A stretch of 25,530 nt of DNA from Oscillospiraceae bacterium (lineage in GTDB: Bacteria; Bacillota; Clostridia; Oscillospirales; Ruminococcaceae), in assembly GCA_003516865.1 (NCBI GenBank), contig DPBR01000064.1:9121-34650 (forward strand), in the 5' to 3' direction. Under the pieces are notes generated by a model. It was not told the origin of the DNA. It worked only from the letters and a program-made list of their open reading frames with translations, and made no database searches. Both the position numbers and the translations under genes were made by a program. This document shows positions 14,888-21,014 of this stretch, in pieces; positions within the stretch are counted from its first letter, which is position 1, and every line of letters begins with the position of its first letter.

Positions 14888-15238
14888 ATGAAAGCAGCGG
14901 TTATTTTGACAAAATGCAAGGAAACTCACGGGCTTTTTGGTATACGCGCGGAACAGCGCGAGGACGAGGCTTGGTACGCAACGTGGGCGTTTAAGGTTAC
15001 CGAACACACGGCTTCGCGCGAGAAATTCGGTGATACCGAAATCTCCGGAAACGTCTACGTCACAACGGACTATCCTTCCTGCCCGTACTGCGGCGCAAAG
15101 GGCTTTTTCCAGTGCAGCGAGTGCGGTAAAACAACCTGTTGGAACGGCGAAACCGAAACTGTCTGCGAATGGTGCGGAAACGCCGCAGAAACCTCCGCAG
15201 AGGAGAACTTCGAGTCCCTCACGGGCGGCGGCTTCTGA
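14888..15238 (+). CDS. TerY-C-like zinc-binding protein
   Basis: This 116-residue protein has an N-terminal beta-rich part and a C-terminal metal-binding segment with seven cysteines: CPYCG, CSECG, a single C before W (TTCW) and CEWCG. This matches the TerY-C metal-binding domain, found either fused to a vWA protein (TerY) or free-standing beside a protein kinase and a PP2C phosphatase. Here it is free-standing, between the Sel1 protein and the kinase, 21 bases before the latter. GGGAGG precedes its ATG. It probably helps assemble or tune a kinase complex. The domain call rests on the cysteine spacing and context. Confidence 0.75.
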   Translation: MKAAVILTKCKETHGLFGIRAEQREDEAWYATWAFKVTEHTASREKFGDTEISGNVYVTTDYPSCPYCGAKGFFQCSECGKTTCWNGETETVCEWCGNAAETSAEENFESLTGGGF

Positions 15239-15259
15239 TAAGGGCAAGGTGGTGCATTT

Positions 15260-16528
15260 ATGCTGAAAATCGGCGACAGCGTGCCTTTGGAGCTTGGCGG
15301 CGAGGCGAAAATCCTCGGCGTTCTCGGCTCGGGCGGTCAGGGAACCGTTTACAGAGCGCAGTACTCCGGAAAAGAATACGCGCTCAAAATGTATTTTGAG
15401 AATAAACTCAGAAGCCCCGATATCTTTCGAGAAAATCTGAGCCGTCTTACCGAGGATAAAATCGACGGCGCGTTTGTGATGCCGCTTATGCTCACGGGGA
15501 AAACGGACGGCGGCTTCGGATTCCTTATGGAGCTTGTTCCTGCGGAATATAAGCCGTTTTCCGATATTCTCAACGCGCGCGTTAAGCTTTCGGGACTTTA
15601 TTCCGTCGTTAATTCCGCAATCAGAATTACTTCCGCGTTCCGCGCGCTTCACAACAGCGGAAAAAGCTATCAGGACCTCAACGACGGCGGCTTCTTCATC
15701 AGACCGTCCGACGGAGACGTCCTTATCTGCGACTGCGACAACATCGCGCCCTATGGCGAACACCTCGGAATTGCGGGCAAGCCCGGCTATATGGCGCCGG
15801 AAATCGTTCGCGGAGAAAAAGCGCCCGATAAGTTTACAGACAGATATTCGCTCGCGGTGGTGCTTTTCAGACTGCTTCTGCGCGGCGACCCGCTTGAGGG
15901 CGGGAGAGTGCTTAAAAGCGTGTGTCTTACCGAAGAAGCGGAGCGCCGTCACTATGGATTTGAGCCGCTTTTTGTCTATGACCCCGCCGACGACAGTAAT
16001 CGCCCTGTTCGCGGCGTTCACAACAATATCATTAAATTCTGGCAGATTATGCCCGATTACATAAGAGAAGCGTTTGAATTTTCGTTCACAACGGGTCTTA
16101 ACGAGCCGCAGAAACGTCTTATCGAAAAGCAGTGGCTTGACCTGCTGAAGCGGCTTCGCGGCGATATCACGGCTTGCTCCTGCGGTATACAGAACTTTCT
16201 TCCCGCAATGAAAACGGACGATGAGGGAAAGCTTATCTGCCCTTGCGGAAACCACTACCCGAAACCGCTTTCACTTGTCGGCGAAAAGAGCAGAGTGCTG
16301 CTGTTTGACGGAGCGAAGATTTTTGACGACGAGGTTAAAATCTGCGCCGAGGTTGTCCGCAACAAGAAAAATCCCGCGCTCTGGGGTCTGAAAAATCTCA
16401 CGGAAAGCGACTGGAGCTGCGTTCTTCCGAACGGCACGGAAAAAACCGTTCCCGCGGGAAGCGCCGCGCCTATTTTCACGGGAACTTCAATCGCCGTGGG
16501 CGAAGAAAAATTTACAATCGAGGATTGA
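15260..16528 (+). CDS. TerY-P-type protein kinase with C-terminal zinc ribbon
   Basis: This 422-residue protein begins with a eukaryote-like kinase domain (about 1-280): glycine loop GSGGQGTVY (about 23), Lys in YALKMY (about 42), catalytic loop SYQDLNDGGFF (about 136), CDCDN in place of DFG (about 157) and GKPGYMAPEIV. The catalytic Asp, metal Asp and Lys are present; the HRD histidine is Tyr and the loop Asn position is Gly. The ICDxDN form is characteristic of kinases in TerY-P modules. A zinc ribbon follows (CSCG about 305, CPCG about 328). A small beta-rich end domain comes last, perhaps FHA-like. No membrane segment is present. It overlaps nothing; the GNAT gene begins one base after its stop. 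Activity is plausible but the altered catalytic loop needs testing. Confidence 0.85.
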   Translation: MLKIGDSVPLELGGEAKILGVLGSGGQGTVYRAQYSGKEYALKMYFENKLRSPDIFRENLSRLTEDKIDGAFVMPLMLTGKTDGGFGFLMELVPAEYKPFSDILNARVKLSGLYSVVNSAIRITSAFRALHNSGKSYQDLNDGGFFIRPSDGDVLICDCDNIAPYGEHLGIAGKPGYMAPEIVRGEKAPDKFTDRYSLAVVLFRLLLRGDPLEGGRVLKSVCLTEEAERRHYGFEPLFVYDPADDSNRPVRGVHNNIIKFWQIMPDYIREAFEFSFTTGLNEPQKRLIEKQWLDLLKRLRGDITACSCGIQNFLPAMKTDDEGKLICPCGNHYPKPLSLVGEKSRVLLFDGAKIFDDEVKICAEVVRNKKNPALWGLKNLTESDWSCVLPNGTEKTVPAGSAAPIFTGTSIAVGEEKFTIED

Positions 16529-16529
16529 T

Positions 16530-16994
16530 ATGGAGATAAGAAGAGCCGAAAACGGTGATATACCAAGAATTACGGAGCTGCTTTATCAGGTTCACAAGGT
16601 TCACTCCGACAAGCGTCCCGACCTTTTTCGGTGCGGCGCCAAAAAGTATACCGAGGACGAACTCCGAGAAATTATCGCGGACGATGAACGCCCCGTTTTT
16701 GTGGCTTTGCTCGACGGGGAAGTCGCAGGGTATGCGTTCTGCGTTTTTCAGCGGCATGGCGGCGGCTCGCTTGAAGATTTCACAACGCTTTATATCGACG
16801 ATTTGTGCGTTGACGAAAAGTCCCGCAAGTCGCATATCGGTTCTGCGCTCTATCAATACGTTCTCGATTTCGCCAAGAAAAGCGGCTGCCATAACCTCAC
16901 GCTCAACGTCTGGGAGTGCAATCCGAGCGCTATGAATTTTTACAGGAAAATGGGGCTTTCAGTCCAGAAAACCACTCTTGAACAGCTTCTATAA
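16530..16994 (+). CDS. GNAT-family N-acetyltransferase
   Basis: This 154-residue protein has the GNAT layout: MEIRRAENGDIPRITELL at the N-terminus, VAGYAFCVF (beta strand 4), LYIDDLCVDEKSRKSHIGSALYQYVLDFAKKSGC covering motif A, and LNVWECNPSAMNFYRKMGLS covering motif B. The acetyl-CoA loop is RKSHIGSAL rather than the usual RGxGIGxxL, a modest deviation. The acceptor is unknown. The ATG follows the kinase stop by a single base, with GAGG inside the kinase's last codons as ribosome site, so the two genes are translationally coupled. This makes protein acetylation within the kinase system possible, though many GNATs are simple passengers. Confidence 0.88.
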   Translation: MEIRRAENGDIPRITELLYQVHKVHSDKRPDLFRCGAKKYTEDELREIIADDERPVFVALLDGEVAGYAFCVFQRHGGGSLEDFTTLYIDDLCVDEKSRKSHIGSALYQYVLDFAKKSGCHNLTLNVWECNPSAMNFYRKMGLSVQKTTLEQLL

Positions 16995-16995
16995 A

Positions 16996-17080
16996 TTTTT
17001 GTGTACAAATTAAACGTTGATATTGTTGAAAAATGATGTTTATGTTGAATATTATGTTTAAAATTAATTGTACAAAATAA
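16996..17080. repeat. AT-rich spacer with inverted TGTACA arms
   Basis: The 344-base gap between the GNAT gene and HPr begins with DNA far richer in A+T than its surroundings. TTTTTGTGTACAAATTAA (about 16996-17013) and the inverse TTAATTGTACAAAATAA (about 17064-17080) form imperfect arms around about 50 bases containing repeated GTTGA/ATGTT words. No gene is seen here. It may be a curved upstream element or a regulator binding region for HPr; there is no clear terminator for the kinase cluster. Confidence 0.4.
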
Positions 17081-17163
17081 CCAATACTCAATGTTTGAAT
17101 TGTCTAATAATAAGTAAAAAGACTGAAAATCAGCTCTAAATCGGTAAAAAATAAAAATGTGTG

Positions 17164-17192
17164 TTGACTAAAAAGAACAATTTGGATATACT
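17164..17192 (+). promoter_or_regulatory. Sigma-A promoter of the HPr gene
   Basis: TTGACT (17164-17169), 17-bp spacer, TATACT (17187-17192). The leader would be about 140 nt, purine-rich and without an obvious riboswitch motif. Confidence 0.8.
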
Positions 17193-17338
17193 TATATTTG
17201 GAAGGTAGACTACGACGAAAACGTACGGATAAAAGAAAAAAGTCCGAAAAAACGCCGAAGCGCGTTCCCGAAAAGCAGAACAAGGGAAAATCGAAGGGTT
17301 GCTGCTTACAACACGAATGAATTTTGGAGGAAACTGTT

Positions 17339-17602
17339 ATGTGCATGAAGGACATTGAAGTTAAAAACCAGGTCGGTTTACACGCTAGACCCGCAACATT
17401 CTTTATTCAGAAGGCAAACGAGTATAAGTCATCTATCTGGGTTGAGAAAGAAGAGCGCAGAGTAAACGCTAAGTCGCTTCTTGGAATCCTTTCCCTCGGT
17501 ATCGTTGGCGGCGCTAAAATCCGCATTATCGCCGATGGTTCTGATGAGCAGCTCGCTGTCGATGGTCTTGTAAAGCTTGTTGAGAGCGAATTCGCTGAAT
17601 AA
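17339..17602 (+). CDS. ptsH: Phosphocarrier protein HPr
   Basis: This 87-residue protein is a full HPr. The start ATG 17339 lies 8 bases after GGAGG and puts the active-site histidine of GLHARPAT at position 15 and the regulatory serine of NAKSLLGI at position 46, exactly as in the family; an ATG two codons later would shift both. His15 receives phosphate from PEP via enzyme I and passes it to sugar-specific EIIA proteins. Ser46 is the site of HPr kinase used in Firmicute catabolite repression. Having His15 makes it HPr and not Crh. It is monocistronic, with its own promoter, a long leader and a terminator; ptsI is not adjacent. Confidence 0.95.
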   Translation: MCMKDIEVKNQVGLHARPATFFIQKANEYKSSIWVEKEERRVNAKSLLGILSLGIVGGAKIRIIADGSDEQLAVDGLVKLVESEFAE

Positions 17603-17647
17603 TTTCGATTTGCTCGGCTTTTGGTTATAAATTGTCTGAAATTAAAC

Positions 17648-17675
17648 GGGGCAGGTTTTCTGCCCCTATATTTTT
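17648..17675 (+). terminator. Terminator of the HPr gene
   Basis: GGGGCAG (17648-17654), 5-base loop, CTGCCCC (17660-17666), then TATATTTTT. Confidence 0.88.
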
Positions 17676-17704
17676 GTGAAAAATTGATGAAATTTGCCGC
17701 AAAG

Positions 17705-17754
17705 ATTACAATTTGGTTACAAAAAGGTTGCAAAACGGTTACAAATTTGTTATA
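17705..17754 (-). promoter_or_regulatory. WalR-like operator array over the M23 peptidase promoter
   Basis: On the minus strand, hexamers TGTAAC (17738-17743), TGCAAC (17727-17732), TGTAAC (17716-17721) and TGTAAT (17705-17710) are each separated by exactly 5 bases. A degenerate fifth, TATAAC (17749-17754), overlaps the -10. This fits the WalR/YycF consensus TGTWAH-N5-TGTWAH, repeated in tandem. The array covers the -35 and spacer of the promoter of a murein hydrolase gene, the classic type of WalR target. Binding by WalR is inferred. Confidence 0.65.
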
Positions 17755-17756
17755 AT
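17728..17756 (+). promoter_or_regulatory. Promoter of the M23 peptidase gene
   Basis: TATAAT (17751-17756) with TTGCAA (17728-17733) 17 bases upstream. The weak -35 is embedded in the WalR-like array. The leader is about 125 nt. Confidence 0.7.
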
Positions 17757-17885
17757 AAATAATGCGGATAAGTTTCTGTCCGCAAAACCATTGCGGCGGG
17801 CTTTCGGACTTCCCAAAATCACAGCTTGTTTTCGCGATAACCGCGGAACGTTTGCTTCGTAATTCCGCCAAAAGGAGGCATTTTC

Positions 17886-19694
17886 TTGAGTTTACCCGAA
17901 GATAATTCAGGCGTAAATCTGATTGACGAAAACGCCGTTGAACAAAAAACGGCTGATAATATAAGCGAAAACCCGAAGAAAAACGAAATCGGAAAGGCTG
18001 TGTACGACTTTATCTCAAAGTCGGGAGAGTTGTTTTTCAGCGCTCTTGTAAAGCTCGGAACGCTGTTCGTTCACGGTATTCTGCACATTATCGCGGCTAT
18101 TTTGCGCGGCTTTGACAGAATAAAAAAGTATCTCGTGCGGTTTTTCAAAAGGGTTTGGGAGATTATCTCGACGCCGTTTATACGTTATTACAAGGCGTTT
18201 AAGGTCGGAAGCGCGGAGATTTCCCGAAAAAATCGCGAGGAGGGCAGGAAAACAAGCTTCGGCGCTTTTGCGAGATTTTTCGGAAAGGCGATTTTCGGAA
18301 AGCGCGGTCTTGCCGTAACGCTGTTTAACTACGCGCTGCCTATCGTTTCGTGCGTTTTTCTCGTGAATATAATCGCGTATGCAACAAGTATGACTTATGC
18401 GCTTAAACTCACGGTAAACGGCAATTTCGTCGGTTATATCGCAGATGAAACCGTTTATTCTGACGCCGAGCAGATGCTTCAGGACAGAATAAACTACACC
18501 GGCACCTCAACAGACGTTGTTACATTCACGCCCGCCTATGAAGTCGATATGGTCGGCTATGGCTCGACGCTCTCGACTTATCAGGTTACAGACCGTATGC
18601 TTCAGCTCCTTGATAAGCAGATTGAATACGGCTTCGGCGTGTATATCGGCGACGCTTATTACGGAACGCTTTACGAAAGCAAGCGCGCGGAAAGTACGCT
18701 TGAGAGTTTGCTTGATAAATACCGTACGGATAATCCCAAAGAAACAGTCGTTTTTGAGAAAGATATTCAGTTCGTCCCCGGTCTTTACCTCGCGGATAGC
18801 TTCGTAAACGAGGATTCGCTCCTTTCGCTTCTCACTTCAAACAGAACCGTTGCGGCTTATTATACCGTTGTCGAGGGAGATTCGCCGTCTACCATCGTTT
18901 CAAAGACAGGCATGAGCTATGACGAGCTTGCTCGGCTTAATCCCGGTTTCAGCAAAAATTCAAGGGTTTATGTCGGCGATAAGTATATGATTAATCAGGA
19001 CGAGCCTTACCTCAACGTTATTATAACGCGTGAGGAGCATTATAACGAGGTTATCGCCTATGATACCGAATACACAACCACAAACAAGCGCTTCAAGGAC
19101 GACCGCTGGATAACCACAAACGGCGTCAACGGAGAAAGCGCCGTCGTTGCGAACGTTTCGTACATAAACGGCGTTGAAGTCGGAAGAAGCGTTCTTTCGC
19201 GCGTTACGCTCAAATCGCCCGTTACGCAGGTTATCGCGGTCGGCACTATGGAACGTCCGACTGTCGCCGCCTCCGCTTCCACGACAGAAGCAGGAAAGCT
19301 CATCTGGCCGCTTCCGCAGGGCGTCGGCAAAATCGGATACGGCTGGGGCGGTTATCCCGGACATACCGGTCAGGATATTTTGGCGCCTTACGGTACGCCT
19401 ATTTTCGCAGGCGACAGCGGCGTTATCACCGAAATCTACTACGAGGAAAACGCAAACTACCTCTCCTGCAACGGCGGCTACGGCAACCTCGTCGTTATTA
19501 CTCACGATAACGGTATGAAAACCTACTACGCCCACTGCAGCGCTATCGCCGATATTTACGTCGGTCAGCGCGTAACAGCAGGCGAAAATATCGCTTTCGT
19601 CGGCTCAACAGGCCGCTCCTACGGTAATCACGTCCACGTTGAAGTCCATATCGGCGGCAGAAAAGTCGACCCCACACCTTACCTGCCTATCTGA
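17886..19694 (+). CDS. Membrane-anchored LysM-G5-M23 murein endopeptidase
   Basis: This 602-residue protein begins at TTG 17886, 8 bases after AGGAGG. About 140 cytoplasmic residues rich in basic and aromatic amino acids precede one membrane helix (about 145-170). Outside the membrane are a region of unknown fold, a LysM domain (about 324-368, YYTVVEGDSPSTIVSKTGMSYDELARLNPG), a G5 domain (about 375-455) and a LytM/M23 peptidase domain (about 480-598). Zinc ligands are visible in GHTGQD (HxxxD) and HVHVE (HxH), with YAHCS supplying the other conserved His, so it should be active on peptidoglycan cross-links. LysM and G5 would hold it to the wall. The long cytoplasmic N-terminus is unusual and may link it to an intracellular partner. 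It is monocistronic. Confidence 0.93.
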   Translation: MSLPEDNSGVNLIDENAVEQKTADNISENPKKNEIGKAVYDFISKSGELFFSALVKLGTLFVHGILHIIAAILRGFDRIKKYLVRFFKRVWEIISTPFIRYYKAFKVGSAEISRKNREEGRKTSFGAFARFFGKAIFGKRGLAVTLFNYALPIVSCVFLVNIIAYATSMTYALKLTVNGNFVGYIADETVYSDAEQMLQDRINYTGTSTDVVTFTPAYEVDMVGYGSTLSTYQVTDRMLQLLDKQIEYGFGVYIGDAYYGTLYESKRAESTLESLLDKYRTDNPKETVVFEKDIQFVPGLYLADSFVNEDSLLSLLTSNRTVAAYYTVVEGDSPSTIVSKTGMSYDELARLNPGFSKNSRVYVGDKYMINQDEPYLNVIITREEHYNEVIAYDTEYTTTNKRFKDDRWITTNGVNGESAVVANVSYINGVEVGRSVLSRVTLKSPVTQVIAVGTMERPTVAASASTTEAGKLIWPLPQGVGKIGYGWGGYPGHTGQDILAPYGTPIFAGDSGVITEIYYEENANYLSCNGGYGNLVVITHDNGMKTYYAHCSAIADIYVGQRVTAGENIAFVGSTGRSYGNHVHVEVHIGGRKVDPTPYLPI

Positions 19695-19697
19695 TTG

Positions 19698-19717
19698 GTC
19701 GCGCTCCGCGCTCCAGT
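19698..19717 (+). repeat. GC-rich intergenic repeat, copy 2
   Basis: This 20-mer is identical to the one at 7-26 (opposite strand) and lies 3 bases after the M23 stop codon. It merges into the 34-bp palindrome that follows. Confidence 0.6.
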
Positions 19718-19742
19718 CGCTCCCGCGGGAGCGACTGGAGCG
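19709..19742. terminator. Perfect 34-bp palindrome between convergent genes
   Basis: CGCTCCAGTCGCTCCC and its exact inverse meet at GC/GC, giving a 16- or 17-bp perfect stem with no loop. It sits between the stop of the M23 gene (plus) and the stop of the bile salt hydrolase gene (minus, 19750). There is no T run on either side, so termination would have to depend on the stem alone or on Rho; an RNA-stabilising 3' end is an alternative. Confidence 0.6.
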
Positions 19743-19749
19743 AAGCTGT

Positions 19750-20724
19750 CTAGGGAGTGTTGAGGAAGCGGATTTCTTCGTTTTGCTGCATGGGGAATGC
19801 GCGGAGTTCGGCTGCGTTGAGGTTTTCGGCGTTCATATTGACGGCGCGGATTTGGCGGTTATTGTAGGTTGTGAAGGAGTAAATTCCGCGGGAGCAGTCT
19901 ATGCAGCTTGTGTAAATTGTGAATTCGTACATTCCGTTTGCAAGTTCGCAGCAGCCTCTTTGTTGTTCAACGGCGGAGAGAATATGGAAAAACTGTGAAA
20001 CTGCGTTTTTCTCATCGTCAAGCTTTGAGTTATTCAGTACGAAAGCCGCGCGGACAAACCTCGACATTGACGATAAATCTCCGGGGAGTCCGATTGCACC
20101 CATTCCTCTGCTGTAAAGCGGAAGTTCAAGCTGCGGGATAAAGCTGTTTTGAGGTTCTTTTGCGGTGAGATTGACGTAATTTGCGAGATTTGCGAGTTGA
20201 TGCGGGAACGGCGGGTTGTTTGCGAGAACGCCGACGGGGTTGTCATACACGAAAAAGCCTTCGCGGACGCTCTCAACGACAAGCGTTCCGCTTTTGTCGG
20301 CGATTATCCAGTGAAGCTGCGACGGAGGAAATTTCTCCGAAAAGGCTTTGTTCGTGAGATTTATTCTGCGGAGAAGCTCTCGCGCTTCATTGAGATTTGC
20401 GCATTTTCCGAGCAAAAACGGTATAAATTCATACGATGGGAGGTTTATTTTATTGGGAATTTCATCGCGATAGAACGCGTTCCCGACAAAATTAAGCCCC
20501 GCCATTGCAAGTCCTTTTTCGTTCACGCAGTCGTAATACAGCGGATATCCGTCCGAAACGTGCGCCGTGCCGAGAAGCGCGTAATGACCGCCGCACAGAT
20601 TATCGGAAAACGCGAAATTTCTCGGCGCAAAAACGACGCTTTCGCCGTATGAGAACTCATAATCCAGCGTTCTCCCGAATAAACAGCGGTCCTTCGCCGC
20701 AAGATAAGAAGCTGCCGTACACAT
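19750..20724 (-). CDS. Choloylglycine hydrolase family, probable bile salt hydrolase
   Basis: This 324-residue Ntn hydrolase of peptidase family C59 is of normal length. The nucleophile Cys2 is exposed after removal of Met1 (MCTAASY). Arg18 and Asp21 are in FGRTLDYE. An Asn at 78 in AGLNF corresponds to Asn82 of the Clostridium perfringens enzyme; penicillin V acylases usually have Tyr there. GVLANNPPFPHQL supplies the Asn175 equivalent and LSSMSRFVRAAF the Arg228 equivalent. These favour a bile salt hydrolase, which releases glycine or taurine from conjugated bile acids in the gut. No signal peptide, so it is cytoplasmic. GAGGTGA lies 4 bases before the ATG. No clear promoter was found in the 51 bases between it and the upstream MITE, so the MITE may carry or displace it. 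Confidence 0.92.
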   Translation of the reverse strand: MCTAASYLAAKDRCLFGRTLDYEFSYGESVVFAPRNFAFSDNLCGGHYALLGTAHVSDGYPLYYDCVNEKGLAMAGLNFVGNAFYRDEIPNKINLPSYEFIPFLLGKCANLNEARELLRRINLTNKAFSEKFPPSQLHWIIADKSGTLVVESVREGFFVYDNPVGVLANNPPFPHQLANLANYVNLTAKEPQNSFIPQLELPLYSRGMGAIGLPGDLSSMSRFVRAAFVLNNSKLDDEKNAVSQFFHILSAVEQQRGCCELANGMYEFTIYTSCIDCSRGIYSFTTYNNRQIRAVNMNAENLNAAELRAFPMQQNEEIRFLNTP

Positions 20725-20775
20725 AAAATCACCTCATTTGAGCAAAAAAGTGCAGCGTGGACCATTTTTACTTTA

Positions 20776-20971
20776 GGCAACACCGCACAATTACCGGCTT
20801 CGCCTTTGTCATTTACTCGCTTGCTCTTTTTCCGCCAGATTGCACAAATTTTGCTTGAACGCATTATCCGCTTCGCGGAAAACGCTACATACAGTATTCC
20901 TGCGCTCAATTTGCACAATCTGACGAAAAAATCTCTACGCGATTAAACGACAATAATTATGCGGTGTTACC
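20776..20971. mobile_element. 196-bp palindromic MITE
   Basis: Terminal inverted repeats are GGCAACACCGCACAATTACCG on the left and, inverted, GGTAACACCGCATAATTATTG on the right. Inside is a second inverted pair, CAGATTGCACAAATT and the inverse of CAGATTGTGCAAATT, with flanking TTTTTC and GAAAAA. Both sides have TTTA, a likely target-site duplication. No transposase is encoded; short frames across it are by-products of the palindrome. It shares its ends with the element at 3765-3824. It lies directly upstream of the bile salt hydrolase gene and downstream of the EAL terminator. Confidence 0.8.
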
Positions 20972-21009
20972 TTTATAAAAATCGCCCACGGTATTTTTAC
21001 CGCGAGCGA
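20972..21009 (-). terminator. Terminator of the membrane EAL gene
   Basis: On the minus strand, TCGCTCGCGGTA, a short A-rich loop and TACCGTGGGCGA form a 12-bp stem with two wobble pairs, followed by TTTTTAT. It ends at the MITE border. Confidence 0.85.
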
Positions 21010-21014
21010 CCTTT

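Noticed and set aside
17317..17358. 13-codon frame overlapping the HPr start (MNFGGNCYVHEGH)
   Set aside because: Its ATG lies before the HPr ribosome site with no site of its own; probably chance.
20523..20918. 131-codon minus-strand frame covering the MITE
   Set aside because: It spans the palindromic element and the end of the hydrolase gene in another frame; its peptide comes from the inverted repeats.
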